Positions 1 through 6,344 of a DNA stretch of 6,830 nt are shown piece after piece. How positions within the stretch are numbered: position 1 is the first letter of the stretch; every line of letters starts with the position of its first letter. The notes under the pieces were generated by a model. It had not been told where the DNA came from, did not search any database, and was given only the letters and a program-made list of their open reading frames with translations. Source of the stretch: Thioalkalivibrio sp. GTDB taxonomy: Bacteria; Pseudomonadota; Gammaproteobacteria; Ectothiorhodospirales; Ectothiorhodospiraceae. The stretch lies in contig PUOZ01000290.1 of assembly GCA_003553165.1 (NCBI GenBank), forward strand, positions 1-6,830, in the 5' to 3' direction. A program made the position numbers and the translations under genes.

Positions 1-1015
1 CGGATAGGGTGGTGACGATGTCGCCCGGGCGACAGGCCCTTCCGTCGGGCATGTTTTCGGCGCTGGTGACCACGCCGATCACGTTCAGGGGCAGCTTGAG
101 TTCCGCGACCGCCTGCATCACGCCGAGCACGGTGGCGGCACCGCACATGTCATATTTCATCTCGTCCATCGCCTCGCCCGGCTTCAGCGAAATGCCACCG
201 GTGTCGAAGGTGATGCCCTTGCCGACCAGTACGATGGGGGCGTCGTCCTTGCCCGCTCCGCCGTACTCCAGCGCGATCAGGCGAGGCGGTCGCTCGGAGC
301 CCTGTCCGACCGCCAGGATTGCGCCAGCCCCCAGCTTCTTCAGTTCCTTTTCGTCCAGCACGGTGGCCTTCAGTTTCTTGTGCTTGCGGGCCAGTTCGCG
401 CGCGTCTTCGGCCAGTGCCTCCGGATAGATCACGTTCGGCGGCGCGTTGCCCAGGTCGCGGGTGTGCCGCGCCCCGGCAAGAATGGCCTCGGCCTCCGCG
501 CAGGCTCGTTCGGCCTCCGCTTCCTGTTCCTCGGTGACACAGAGAATCACCGTCTTCAGGCGGACCGGCTTGACCTCTTCCTTCCCCTTGTAGGTGGTGA
601 AGCGATAGCCGGCATCGCCGATGGCGCTGACCAATGTGTGCACCAGCCAGCCGATGCCCTCGTCCGGCGGCAGCAAGTCGTCCACCGCGATGGCCACGGT
701 ATCCGCGGGACGCTCGACCAGCAGTTTCGCCAACGCCGAGCAGGCCTTGCGCACCGGTTTCCGCGAGAAATCCTTCCGGGGCCCCAGCCCCACCAGCACG
801 ATTCCGGCGGTGCCCTTCGCCGGAGCGGGAATCAGCAGGGTGCCGCCCGCGTCTCCATCCGACTCTCCCGCCTTGATCACGCCTGCAATGCGGCCCTCCA
901 GTGCGTGATCCAGGGTCTCTCCATGGACGCCGAGTTTGCGCTTTTGAAACAACGCCACCGCGCGCAGGCTGGCCTTGGGTTTGTCGATCGGGGACGTCGT
1001 GACCGAGAATCGCAT
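1..1015 (-). CDS. pepA: Leucyl aminopeptidase PepA (M17 family), C-terminus cut by window edge
   Basis: Cytosolic M17 aminopeptidase that removes N-terminal residues from peptides using two metal ions; E. coli PepA also binds DNA in Xer recombination and carAB control. The visible 338 codons cover the N-terminal domain and the first half of the catalytic domain. The catalytic core is clear: VGKGITFDTGG, ISLKPG and MDEMKYDMCGAA. By alignment with E. coli PepA from memory, K266, D271 and D289 are metal ligands (K270, D275, D293 there) and K278 is the catalytic lysine (K282 there). The NTDAEGRL signature with the remaining ligands and the arginine would lie just beyond the left edge, so catalytic completeness cannot be judged. 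The ATG at 1015 starts MRFSVTTS and has a GAGG element about 7 nt upstream. The gene is divergent from lptF, as in many gammaproteobacteria. No frameshift is seen. Family assignment is very secure. Confidence 0.97.
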   Translation of the reverse strand, partial: MRFSVTTSPIDKPKASLRAVALFQKRKLGVHGETLDHALEGRIAGVIKAGESDGDAGGTLLIPAPAKGTAGIVLVGLGPRKDFSRKPVRKACSALAKLLVERPADTVAIAVDDLLPPDEGIGWLVHTLVSAIGDAGYRFTTYKGKEEVKPVRLKTVILCVTEEQEAEAERACAEAEAILAGARHTRDLGNAPPNVIYPEALAEDARELARKHKKLKATVLDEKELKKLGAGAILAVGQGSERPPRLIALEYGGAGKDDAPIVLVGKGITFDTGGISLKPGEAMDEMKYDMCGAATVLGVMQAVAELKLPLNVIGVVTSAENMPDGRACRPGDIVTTLS

Positions 1016-1053
1016 CGCATGACCTCGCGGGACTGGAAGGGACTTGAGCGCTA

Positions 1054-1084
1054 ATCTTAGCAGTGTGCAGAACGAAACGATCAA
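1054..1084 (-). promoter_or_regulatory. Possible pepA promoter in the pepA/lptF divergent region
   Basis: Read on the minus strand, TTGATC (1084-1079) and TAAGAT (1059-1054) each match four of six bases of the sigma70 -35 and -10 consensus. The spacer of 19 nt is longer than the usual 17, so this is only a candidate. It lies 39 nt upstream of the pepA start. The -10 element sits inside a small palindrome, GCTAATCTTAGC. No equally good candidate for lptF was found on the plus strand. Confidence 0.22.
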
Positions 1085-1132
1085 AACGGTGCCTGGGTTT
1101 TCAGCGACCCGGAGGTGTCTGAACGCGGATCC

Positions 1133-2251
1133 ATGGATGCTGTCCACGTGATTCGCCCGGGCATCATCGAGCGTTTTCTCGCCCGCGACTTTGTCGTGAC
1201 GCAGGCGGCGGTGACCGTGGTACTGCTGCTGGTGATCATCGGCGGTGTGCTCGGCCGCGGCCTGCGCGATGTCGCCGAGGGCCGTATTCCGCTCGATGTT
1301 TTGCCTGCGATGGTTGCCTTCGGTTCGTTCAAGGCGCTGATGCTGTTATGGCCGGTGGCCCTTTTTCTCGCTTTCCTCCTGGTTTTGGGGCGTCTGCAAC
1401 GGGACAGCGAACTGGTCGCGATGCAGGCCGGTGGCGTCTCGTTCGCACGCATCTACCGGGCAATCTTCCTGGTGGCGGGACCTTCGGCGCTGGTCCTGGC
1501 GTCCCTGATGTCCTTCGCGGTGCCCCAGATCGAGTCGCTGATCGACCGGTTGCGGGACCAGGCCGACCTGCGCTCCGATCTGGTGGGGATCACGCCCGGC
1601 CGCTTCCTGCGCTCGCGCGTGGGCGACCAGGTGTTCTTCGCCGAGCGGTTCAGTCCCGACCGGGAGGCGCTGCTGAACGTCTTCATTTATCAGGAGCGGG
1701 AGCAGCAGTCGGAGATCACGGTGGCGGGGCGGGCCATTGCCGAGGTGGTGGGTGAACGCCGCTATCTGGTGCTCGAGGATGGGCACCGTTACGTCGGTGT
1801 CCCCGGGGAAGGCGCCTTCCAGTTACTGGATTTCGATCGTCTGCGCCTGCAGGTGCCGGACCCGACACTGGTCCAGCCCCGGCGCAGCCTGGACGGGCTG
1901 CCCACGGCGGAGCTTTGGGAGCGGCGCGACAACCCCCGGTACCGGGCCGAGCTGGAGTGGCGGCTGGCGTTGCCGGTGTCCGTTCTGATGCTCGCCCTGG
2001 TCGCGCTGCCGCTGGGTCTGGCTCCGCCGCGTAGCGGCCGGTACGCGCGTGTCCCGCTTGCGATCATCGTTTACGTGATTTACGCCAATTTCCTGATCAT
2101 GGGCAAGTCATGGTTAGCCGCTGGGCAGCTGCCGCTATGGCTGGGCCTGTGGTGGGTCCATGTGATCCCGCTTGCGGTTTGGCTGGCGCTGTCCTGGCGC
2201 AAGTGCATGTGGCCCGCCGTGATGCGTTCACTCACGGGACGGTACGCATGA
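1133..2251 (+). CDS. lptF: LPS export ABC transporter permease LptF
   Basis: Inner-membrane subunit of LptB2FG, which extracts lipopolysaccharide from the inner membrane and passes it to the LptC-LptA bridge. From the ATG at 1133 the protein has 372 residues, close to the roughly 366 of E. coli LptF. Three N-terminal membrane segments (about 22-44, 58-85, 108-131) are followed by a periplasmic region of about 150-250 expected to form the beta-jellyroll, then three more segments (about 278-298, 306-324, 335-355). RDSELVAMQAGG at about 90-101 matches the cytoplasmic coupling-helix region that contacts LptB, and AELEWRLALP matches the conserved stretch entering segment 4. The start is uncertain. 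A GTG at 1115 directly abuts the GGAG at 1111-1114, leaving no spacing for it to act as a ribosome site. A GTG at 1148 would give a start nearer that of E. coli. The gene overlaps lptG by 4 bp. Family secure, start moderate. Confidence 0.93.
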   Translation: MDAVHVIRPGIIERFLARDFVVTQAAVTVVLLLVIIGGVLGRGLRDVAEGRIPLDVLPAMVAFGSFKALMLLWPVALFLAFLLVLGRLQRDSELVAMQAGGVSFARIYRAIFLVAGPSALVLASLMSFAVPQIESLIDRLRDQADLRSDLVGITPGRFLRSRVGDQVFFAERFSPDREALLNVFIYQEREQQSEITVAGRAIAEVVGERRYLVLEDGHRYVGVPGEGAFQLLDFDRLRLQVPDPTLVQPRRSLDGLPTAELWERRDNPRYRAELEWRLALPVSVLMLALVALPLGLAPPRSGRYARVPLAIIVYVIYANFLIMGKSWLAAGQLPLWLGLWWVHVIPLAVWLALSWRKCMWPAVMRSLTGRYA

Positions 2252-3315
2252 CCACTGTACTCGGCCGTTACATCATCGCTCATGTGCTTGCCGGCACCTT
2301 CCTGGCGCTCCTGCTGCTCGTGACCCTGGACCTCGTCTTCGCAATGATTGGCGAACTGGGCGATGTCGGTCGCGGCAGCTATGGTCTCTGGGAGGCAGTG
2401 GTCTACGTGCTGCTGACCCTGCCGCGTCGCATCTATGAACTGGTGCCCACGGCAGCCCTGCTCGGAAGCCTGCTCTGGCTTGGGAACCTGGCGTCGAACA
2501 GCGAGCTCACGGCGATGCGCGCAGCCGGCGTGACCCTGGCACGCCTGGTGTTCTGGATACTGCAGGGCGGGTTGATCGTGGTGCTCGCCATGCTGGCCCT
2601 GGGTGAGCTGCTGGCGCCGGGGGCGGAAGCACGCGGCCAGAACCTGAAGACCTTTGCGATCGATGAACGCCTGACGGTCAGCCGGATCGGTCTCTGGGCC
2701 CGGGACGGCAACCGTATCGTCCATGCCGATGCGATACTGCCAGGGGATCGGCTGCGCGGGGTAAGGGTCATCGAGATGGATGCCAATGGCGGGGTGGCCT
2801 CGATCACCAGGATGAGCCAGGCCGAGTACGAGAACGGAAGTTGGGTGCTCCATGACGTCAATCGTTCGTTCCTTTCGCCGTTCGGGGTGAGAGCGGAGAA
2901 TCCGCCGAAGGAGACCGTGGGGCGCCTGCTGGCGCCGGAATACTTTGGAGTGTTGGTGGTGGAGCCCAGACAGATGGCCGCCCGTGATCTCGCCGCCTAT
3001 ATCGCCTACCTCAAGGCAAACCGCCTGGATTCGGCGGCGTACGAGGTGGCCTTCTGGCAGCGCATCACGATGCCCGCCAGCACCTGGGTGATGCTTTTGC
3101 TTGCGGTTCCGTTCCTGTTCGGCCGGCAACGCGAGGGGGGCGCCGGACGCAGGCTGTTCATCGGCTTGATACTGGGTGTCGGTTTCGTGATCTTCATGCG
3201 GGTGATGACCCACATGGGACTGGTCTACGATCTGCCGCCGTGGGTCGCCGCCAGCGCTCCCCTGTGGCTCTTCCTGTTGATTGCAGCGGTGGCGTTGAGC
3301 AGAACCCGCGTCTGA
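2248..3315 (+). CDS. lptG: LPS export ABC transporter permease LptG
   Basis: Partner permease of LptF in the LptB2FG exporter; together they form the LPS-binding cavity and lateral gate. The protein has 355 residues (E. coli about 360). Six membrane segments are visible at about 12-36, 62-80, 98-122, 270-292, 301-324 and 332-350, with a large periplasmic jellyroll region at about 135-265 between the third and fourth. Conserved features include GRYI near the start, SNSELTAMRAAGVT (about 83-96, the LptB coupling helix), LGELLAPGAE (118-127) and GLWARDGN (148-155). The start ATG at 2248 overlaps the lptF stop as ATGA, which indicates translational coupling and equal production of the two subunits. 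Upstream in-frame ATGs lie inside lptF and would add residues of non-LptG character, so they were discounted. The ATPase gene lptB is not in the window, as is usual. Confidence 0.96.
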   Translation: MTTVLGRYIIAHVLAGTFLALLLLVTLDLVFAMIGELGDVGRGSYGLWEAVVYVLLTLPRRIYELVPTAALLGSLLWLGNLASNSELTAMRAAGVTLARLVFWILQGGLIVVLAMLALGELLAPGAEARGQNLKTFAIDERLTVSRIGLWARDGNRIVHADAILPGDRLRGVRVIEMDANGGVASITRMSQAEYENGSWVLHDVNRSFLSPFGVRAENPPKETVGRLLAPEYFGVLVVEPRQMAARDLAAYIAYLKANRLDSAAYEVAFWQRITMPASTWVMLLLAVPFLFGRQREGGAGRRLFIGLILGVGFVIFMRVMTHMGLVYDLPPWVAASAPLWLFLLIAAVALSRTRV

Positions 3316-3340
3316 CACGCGTTACCCTTCCCCGGCGGCA

Positions 3341-3369
3341 TCCCTGGCGCGGGCGTGCCGCGCCAGGGG
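3341..3369. terminator. GC-rich hairpin between convergent lptG and the LysM gene
   Basis: The sequence forms an 11-bp perfect stem (3342-3352 with 3358-3368) around a 5-nt loop, GCGTG, with one extra T-G pair at the base. It sits 26 nt after the lptG stop and 7 nt beyond the stop of the convergent LysM gene, the expected place for a shared bidirectional terminator. No T tract follows on either strand, so it is not a textbook intrinsic terminator. It may instead stabilise mRNA 3' ends or act with Rho. Confidence 0.6.
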
Positions 3370-3375
3370 CTTGGG

Positions 3376-4725
3376 TCAGGGCAGGATCAATGTGGTGCCC
3401 GGCCAGACCTGGTCCGGGTTTTCCAGTACGTGCCGGTTGGCCTGATAGACGCGCGGCCAGGTGTTGGCCTCGTTGTAGAAGCGCCCGGACAGGCCGCCGA
3501 GCGTTTCACCGGGCCGCACTTCGTAGAGCGTACCGCCCTGGATGCGTGCAACCAGGGCCTGGGCGCGCCGCAACTCTGCGGCGGCTTCATCGACCGTTGC
3601 CTGCAACGCTTCCCGGTCCGCTTCCCGGCCGCGCATCGCAAGGTGCGCGGTACGCAATGTCTCGGCATGTTCCGCCGCCGCAGCGCGCGCTGTTTCGAGG
3701 TCGAGTGACCCGCCTTCCTCGGGTGGCAGCAGTGCCCGCAGAGCGGTCAATTCACGTTGGCTTGCAGCGCGTTCGGCCCGCACGGTCTCAAGTTCCGCTT
3801 GGGTGGCGGCCAACTGCGACTGCATGTCGACAAGCTCCGCAGCCGTCGTCGCCCGTGCAGCATCCGCTTCGGAGGCCTCTGCCCTCGCGGCGGCCAGCGC
3901 GGCCTGTGTCGTCTCGACTTGATCCTGGAGCTCCGCGTTGCGGGACTCGAGCGAGTTAATCTGTTCGCCCTTGGCGGCGAGCTCGTCCTGGGCGGTGGCC
4001 AGTTGTGCCTGCGTGGTTTCTAGCTGGCCTTCGAGATCGCCGATCTGGGCATCCCTCAGGGCCAGTTGTTCGCCGAGGTCCGCCTGCTCGGAGCGTGCGG
4101 TGGCGAGTTCGGCCTCGAGGACGTCCCTGGCGGCCTGCAGGTCGCCCACCTGGTCCTGGAGGGTGTCTCGCTGGGCGCGGAGCTCGGTCAGTTGGTTCTG
4201 GCTGGTCTCGAGCTGGCCTTCGAGATCGCCGATCTGGGCATCCCTCAGGGCCAGTTGTTCGCCGAGGTCCGCCTGCTCGGAGCGTGCGGTGGCGAGTTCG
4301 GCCTCGAGGATGTCCCTGGCGGCCTGCAGGTCGCCCACCTGGTCCTGCAGGGTATCTCTCTGGGCGCGGAGCTCGTTCAGTTGCGTCTGGCTGGTCTCGA
4401 GCTGGCCTTCGAGATCGCTGATCTCGACCCGTTGCAGGGCCAGCTGCTCGCCGAGATTCGACTGTTCGGAGCGGGCGGTGGCGAGTTCCGCCTCGAGGAT
4501 CTCATGGGCGGCACGGAGTTGACCGAGTTCGTCCCGTGCTTCCTCGTACCGATCCTGCACGGCCTGCAGTTCTGCCTGCGTCTCGGCTTGTCCGGCCTGG
4601 GCGTTTTCATCCTGCGCATGGCCCGGTACCGCCAGGGCGAGCAGGATGGCCGCTACGGCAAGAGCCCTGATGGAGGGGTGAACCCCATGACCCCTGTCTG
4701 TAGCGTGCATGGATGATTTGTTCAT
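3376..4725 (-). CDS. Secreted coiled-coil protein with C-terminal LysM domain
   Basis: A 449-residue exported protein, probably periplasmic and bound to peptidoglycan through LysM. Residues 1-37 look like a Sec signal peptide: a basic/polar start, a hydrophobic core at about 21-33 and a likely cleavage after GHA (37). Residues about 45-330 are rich in E, Q, A, L and R and form a long predicted coiled coil. A second helical stretch runs from about 342 to 396, after a PPEEGG break at 334-339. Residues 399-449 are a clear LysM domain (YEVRPGETLGGLS, then NPDQVWPGTTLILP). The coiled coil holds a 63-residue tandem repeat (77-139, 140-202 and a partial copy from 203). There is no cysteine. The ATG at 4725 has AAGGAG 10 nt upstream, which supports it, although Met6 is possible. 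The gene is convergent with lptG. No specific function is recognised; an envelope scaffolding or peptidoglycan-linked role is inference. Confidence 0.9.
   Translation of the reverse strand: MNKSSMHATDRGHGVHPSIRALAVAAILLALAVPGHAQDENAQAGQAETQAELQAVQDRYEEARDELGQLRAAHEILEAELATARSEQSNLGEQLALQRVEISDLEGQLETSQTQLNELRAQRDTLQDQVGDLQAARDILEAELATARSEQADLGEQLALRDAQIGDLEGQLETSQNQLTELRAQRDTLQDQVGDLQAARDVLEAELATARSEQADLGEQLALRDAQIGDLEGQLETTQAQLATAQDELAAKGEQINSLESRNAELQDQVETTQAALAAARAEASEADAARATTAAELVDMQSQLAATQAELETVRAERAASQRELTALRALLPPEEGGSLDLETARAAAAEHAETLRTAHLAMRGREADREALQATVDEAAAELRRAQALVARIQGGTLYEVRPGETLGGLSGRFYNEANTWPRVYQANRHVLENPDQVWPGTTLILP
4006..4497 (-). repeat. 189-bp in-frame tandem repeat inside the LysM coiled-coil gene
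   Basis: In protein terms, two full 63-residue units (4309-4497 and 4120-4308) and a partial third (4006-4119) each begin LEAELATARSEQ. At DNA level the block 4022-4210 matches 4211-4399 at all but 7 of 189 positions by manual count, about 96 percent, and the first 100 bp are identical. The adjacent block from 4400 is an older, diverged copy, at about 83 percent over its first 101 bp and much weaker beyond. The period equals nine heptads, so leucine and other core positions stay in register across each junction. This pattern suggests a recent in-frame duplication or gene conversion. Confidence 0.95.
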
Positions 4726-4987
4726 GGGTTTTGCTCTCCTTGGTGTGGTCTGTGGCCCATTGACGCGCGGCTTCCCGGGCCTTTCATGTTATCGCTGTCC
4801 CTTTGCGGGACGATCCTCGCGGATCCAGCACGCCACGTGCCGCGAAGATATTCTCCGGAAGTGTAGTCAAGGCAGGGCTCCCGGGTCCAAGTATTCCTGA
4901 CCGAGGTATCCTGTTTTCCTGCCTTGCAAGCCCCGCGAACGAGGCTGGACCCACTCGGATATCGGGAAACTCGTCCTGGTGCCCGGG

Positions 4988-5016
4988 TTGGCTGAGGAGG
5001 ATGCGCCCGATATACC
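4988..5016 (+). promoter_or_regulatory. Likely sigma70-type promoter for the cytochrome c gene
   Basis: TTGGCT (4988-4993) and TATACC (5011-5016) each match four of six consensus bases, with an ideal 17-nt spacer. They lie about 40 nt upstream of the start codon in a locally AT-richer stretch. TATAC and GTATA (5025-5029) form a small inverted repeat around the expected transcription start. This is prediction only. Confidence 0.4.
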
Positions 5017-5042
5017 AAGAAAGTGTATACCCCAAATATTTC

Positions 5043-5047
5043 GGAGG
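5043..5047 (+). promoter_or_regulatory. Ribosome binding site that fixes the cytochrome c start
   Basis: A full GGAGG lies 8 nt before the ATG at 5056. It decides in favour of that ATG over the in-frame GTG at 5023, which lies upstream of this site and would add 11 residues in front of the signal peptide. Confidence 0.85.
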
Positions 5048-5055
5048 CCTTACCG

Positions 5056-5538
5056 ATGAAGCAACGCCTGCCTTTGACTCTTGTCGCACTCGGTGTCCTG
5101 GTCGTCGCCGGTTGTGGCGACCCTCCGCGGGAGGCCGAGCACCGCGACTCCGATACGGGCCGCTGGTATGGCGTGGAAAAGGTGATGCTGGGCGGACCTG
5201 TGTTCGCTGCGCATTGCGCAGGCTGTCACGGCCCCCGGGCAGAGGGCGCCGAGGAATGGTTCCGCCGCCTGCCCGACGGCCGCTGGCCGCCCCCGCCCCT
5301 GAACGGCACCGCCCACGCCTGGCACCATCCCCTGTGGCAGCTGCGCCAGCAGATTCGGGAGGGTTCGGACCCGGAACACGGCGATATGCCTGGATTCGCC
5401 GAAGTGCTCTCCGATGCCGAGATCGACGCGCTCATCGCCTGGTTCCAGAGCTTCTGGCCGGATGAGATCTATGCCGCCTGGCTCGTCTATGATGCCAACT
5501 TTCCCGAGCCGTCGAGTCATCAAAAGGGCTTGGAATAA
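5056..5538 (+). CDS. Monohaem class I cytochrome c lipoprotein
   Basis: A 160-residue exported electron carrier. Residues 1-19 are a lipoprotein signal peptide ending in the lipobox VVAGC, with C20 the expected lipidated residue. Glycine at the following position does not give the classical Asp inner-membrane retention signal, so the anchoring membrane is open. One haem site, CAGCH (C54, C57, H58), follows a short linker. The likely distal ligand is M111 in GDMPGF, and a final helix ALIAWFQSFWPDEIY closes a typical cytochrome c fold. The segment NGTAHAWHHPLWQL (83-96) holds three histidines. An oxidase, copper-handling or other redox partner would be the usual expectation, but none lies in the window, so the pathway is unknown. 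The last 19 bp overlap the convergent gene. Cytochrome identity is secure; its physiological role is not. Confidence 0.94.
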   Translation: MKQRLPLTLVALGVLVVAGCGDPPREAEHRDSDTGRWYGVEKVMLGGPVFAAHCAGCHGPRAEGAEEWFRRLPDGRWPPPPLNGTAHAWHHPLWQLRQQIREGSDPEHGDMPGFAEVLSDAEIDALIAWFQSFWPDEIYAAWLVYDANFPEPSSHQKGLE

Positions 5539-6344
5539 CCTCCCGGAAGCGCCGGATCGGCCAGTGGGGGAACCTCCCCCCGCAGCGTCGCCAGAAGCCC
5601 CGGGTTGCGGTCGATGTCGCGCAACGCCCGGCGGAAAAACGGGCGCAGCCCGCTCTTGAGATGGGGTCGAGCCTCGCTTGGGGGAATGTCCTTCAAGCGG
5701 CAGAACAAAGCCAGTGCGTAACTGAGGTCGGCGCGCGACAGGAAGCCGGGGCGTTCGGCCGCCGGACCCTGGCAGGAACCGCAGGAATTCACGCGGACGT
5801 TGAAGGCCGTGTTGGCGAACATGATCCCGAAGCCCATGAAGACGCCGACCAGTTCGGTGACGTGCCCCCAGTTTTCCTCCCCGGCGGGCGGGGGTTCCGG
5901 TGCCGCGGCCGCCAGGTGATGGGCGAACTCCCGGGCGAAGTTGGCAATCAGGGCCTCCGGGTTGGCCACCAGTTCGGGGGTGTAACTGAAGATCGCTGCC
6001 GACCCCGTTGCCGCCGGCATGGCGGAGCCGTGGGGCGCCCGGATGGGTGCCGCCAGCGCCTGGGGAGGATAGGCCTGGGGAACCCATGCTCCGGGTTCCT
6101 GTAGGCGGCAGGGCCAGTGAGCGAGGCCGGCATGGCTGCGCACCGAATCGAAGACCAGTTGAGCCATGCCATGCACGCTGTCCGCCCGTCCGGGGAAGAA
6201 TTCCGGGGTCGGCAGGACCAGTGGGGTGCCGCCGAAGAAGACCTCGCGCCCCTGGTGGCGCATGGTCCAGGCAAAGACTTCATGGATCCAATCGCGCGTG
6301 GTGTCGTCGAGCAGTGGTTCGCGTCGAAACAGGTCGAAGATCAT
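5520..6344 (-). CDS. Uncharacterised metallopeptidase-like protein with degenerate HExxH motif
   Basis: A 274-residue protein without signal peptide or membrane segment, so probably cytoplasmic. I know no named function. Its layout recalls an uncharacterised bacterial family: LPTPEFFPGR (44-53), NPEALIANFAREFAHHL (128-144), HVTELVGVFMGFGIMFAN (161-178) and SYALALFCRL (208-217). As I remember that family, the second block normally reads like a zinc-peptidase helix AHELAH. Here R138 replaces the first histidine while E139 and H142 remain, and E164 could be the third ligand position. A CGSC pair (188-191) follows and is not a haem site because no histidine follows. The start is uncertain: ATG 6344 begins MIFDLF with a GAGG a distant 12 nt upstream, while ATG 6377 would add 11 residues and has no better site. 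It lies 113 bp downstream of the cardiolipin-synthase-like gene, on the same strand. An inactive or altered metalloenzyme is inference. Confidence 0.75.
   Translation of the reverse strand: MIFDLFRREPLLDDTTRDWIHEVFAWTMRHQGREVFFGGTPLVLPTPEFFPGRADSVHGMAQLVFDSVRSHAGLAHWPCRLQEPGAWVPQAYPPQALAAPIRAPHGSAMPAATGSAAIFSYTPELVANPEALIANFAREFAHHLAAAAPEPPPAGEENWGHVTELVGVFMGFGIMFANTAFNVRVNSCGSCQGPAAERPGFLSRADLSYALALFCRLKDIPPSEARPHLKSGLRPFFRRALRDIDRNPGLLATLRGEVPPLADPALPGGYSKPF

Larger units (their letters stand above)
4726..5055. other. 330-bp divergent intergenic region
   Basis: No convincing gene is seen here; the open frames crossing it have no family-like sequence and lack good ribosome sites. Its left edge holds the LysM gene's AAGGAG (4741-4736, minus strand). 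It contains three adjacent short hairpins: GTCCC/GGGAC (4797-4811), GATCC/GGATC (4812-4825) and GCACG/CGTGC (4828-4840). It also has a 9-bp inverted repeat, CAAGGCAGG (4868-4876) with CCTGCCTTG (4918-4926), separated by 41 nt. Its right end carries the likely cytochrome promoter and ribosome site. The region should contain the start signals for both flanking genes. Confidence 0.6.

Noticed and set aside
380..1054. A 224-codon plus-strand open frame over pepA
   Set aside because: Antisense shadow of pepA, whose M17 motifs are clear on the other strand.
2080..3318. A 412-codon open frame on the minus strand opposite lptG
   Set aside because: LptG on the other strand is unmistakable. The antisense protein is rich in H, Q and R with no family-like motifs, as expected for a shadow of high-GC coding DNA.
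4006..4588. Tandem repeats considered as a CRISPR array or intergenic satellite
   Set aside because: The repeats are contiguous, 189 bp long, in frame and coding, with no spacers.
3938..4716. Repetitive plus-strand open frames opposite the LysM gene, seemingly repeat proteins
   Set aside because: Their periodicity is only the 189-bp DNA repeat of the real minus-strand gene read backwards; they lack start signals and domains.
4709..5018. Small open frames in the 4726-5055 gap as possible small genes
   Set aside because: No good ribosome site, no hydrophobic or conserved-looking pattern, and they overlap the control region and flanking gene starts.
5023..5055. Upstream GTG start for the cytochrome
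   Set aside because: The GGAGG at 5043-5047 lies downstream of this GTG, and the extra 11 residues would precede a normal lipoprotein signal peptide.
4803..5465. A 220-codon plus-strand open frame spanning the intergenic region and the cytochrome gene in another frame
   Set aside because: Arg/Pro/Ala-rich with no motif. The haem motif, lipobox and ribosome site all support the 5056 frame.
5050..6087. A 345-codon minus-strand open frame crossing the cytochrome gene
   Set aside because: It overlaps two better-supported genes, is Gly/Pro/Arg-rich, and shows no recognisable domain.
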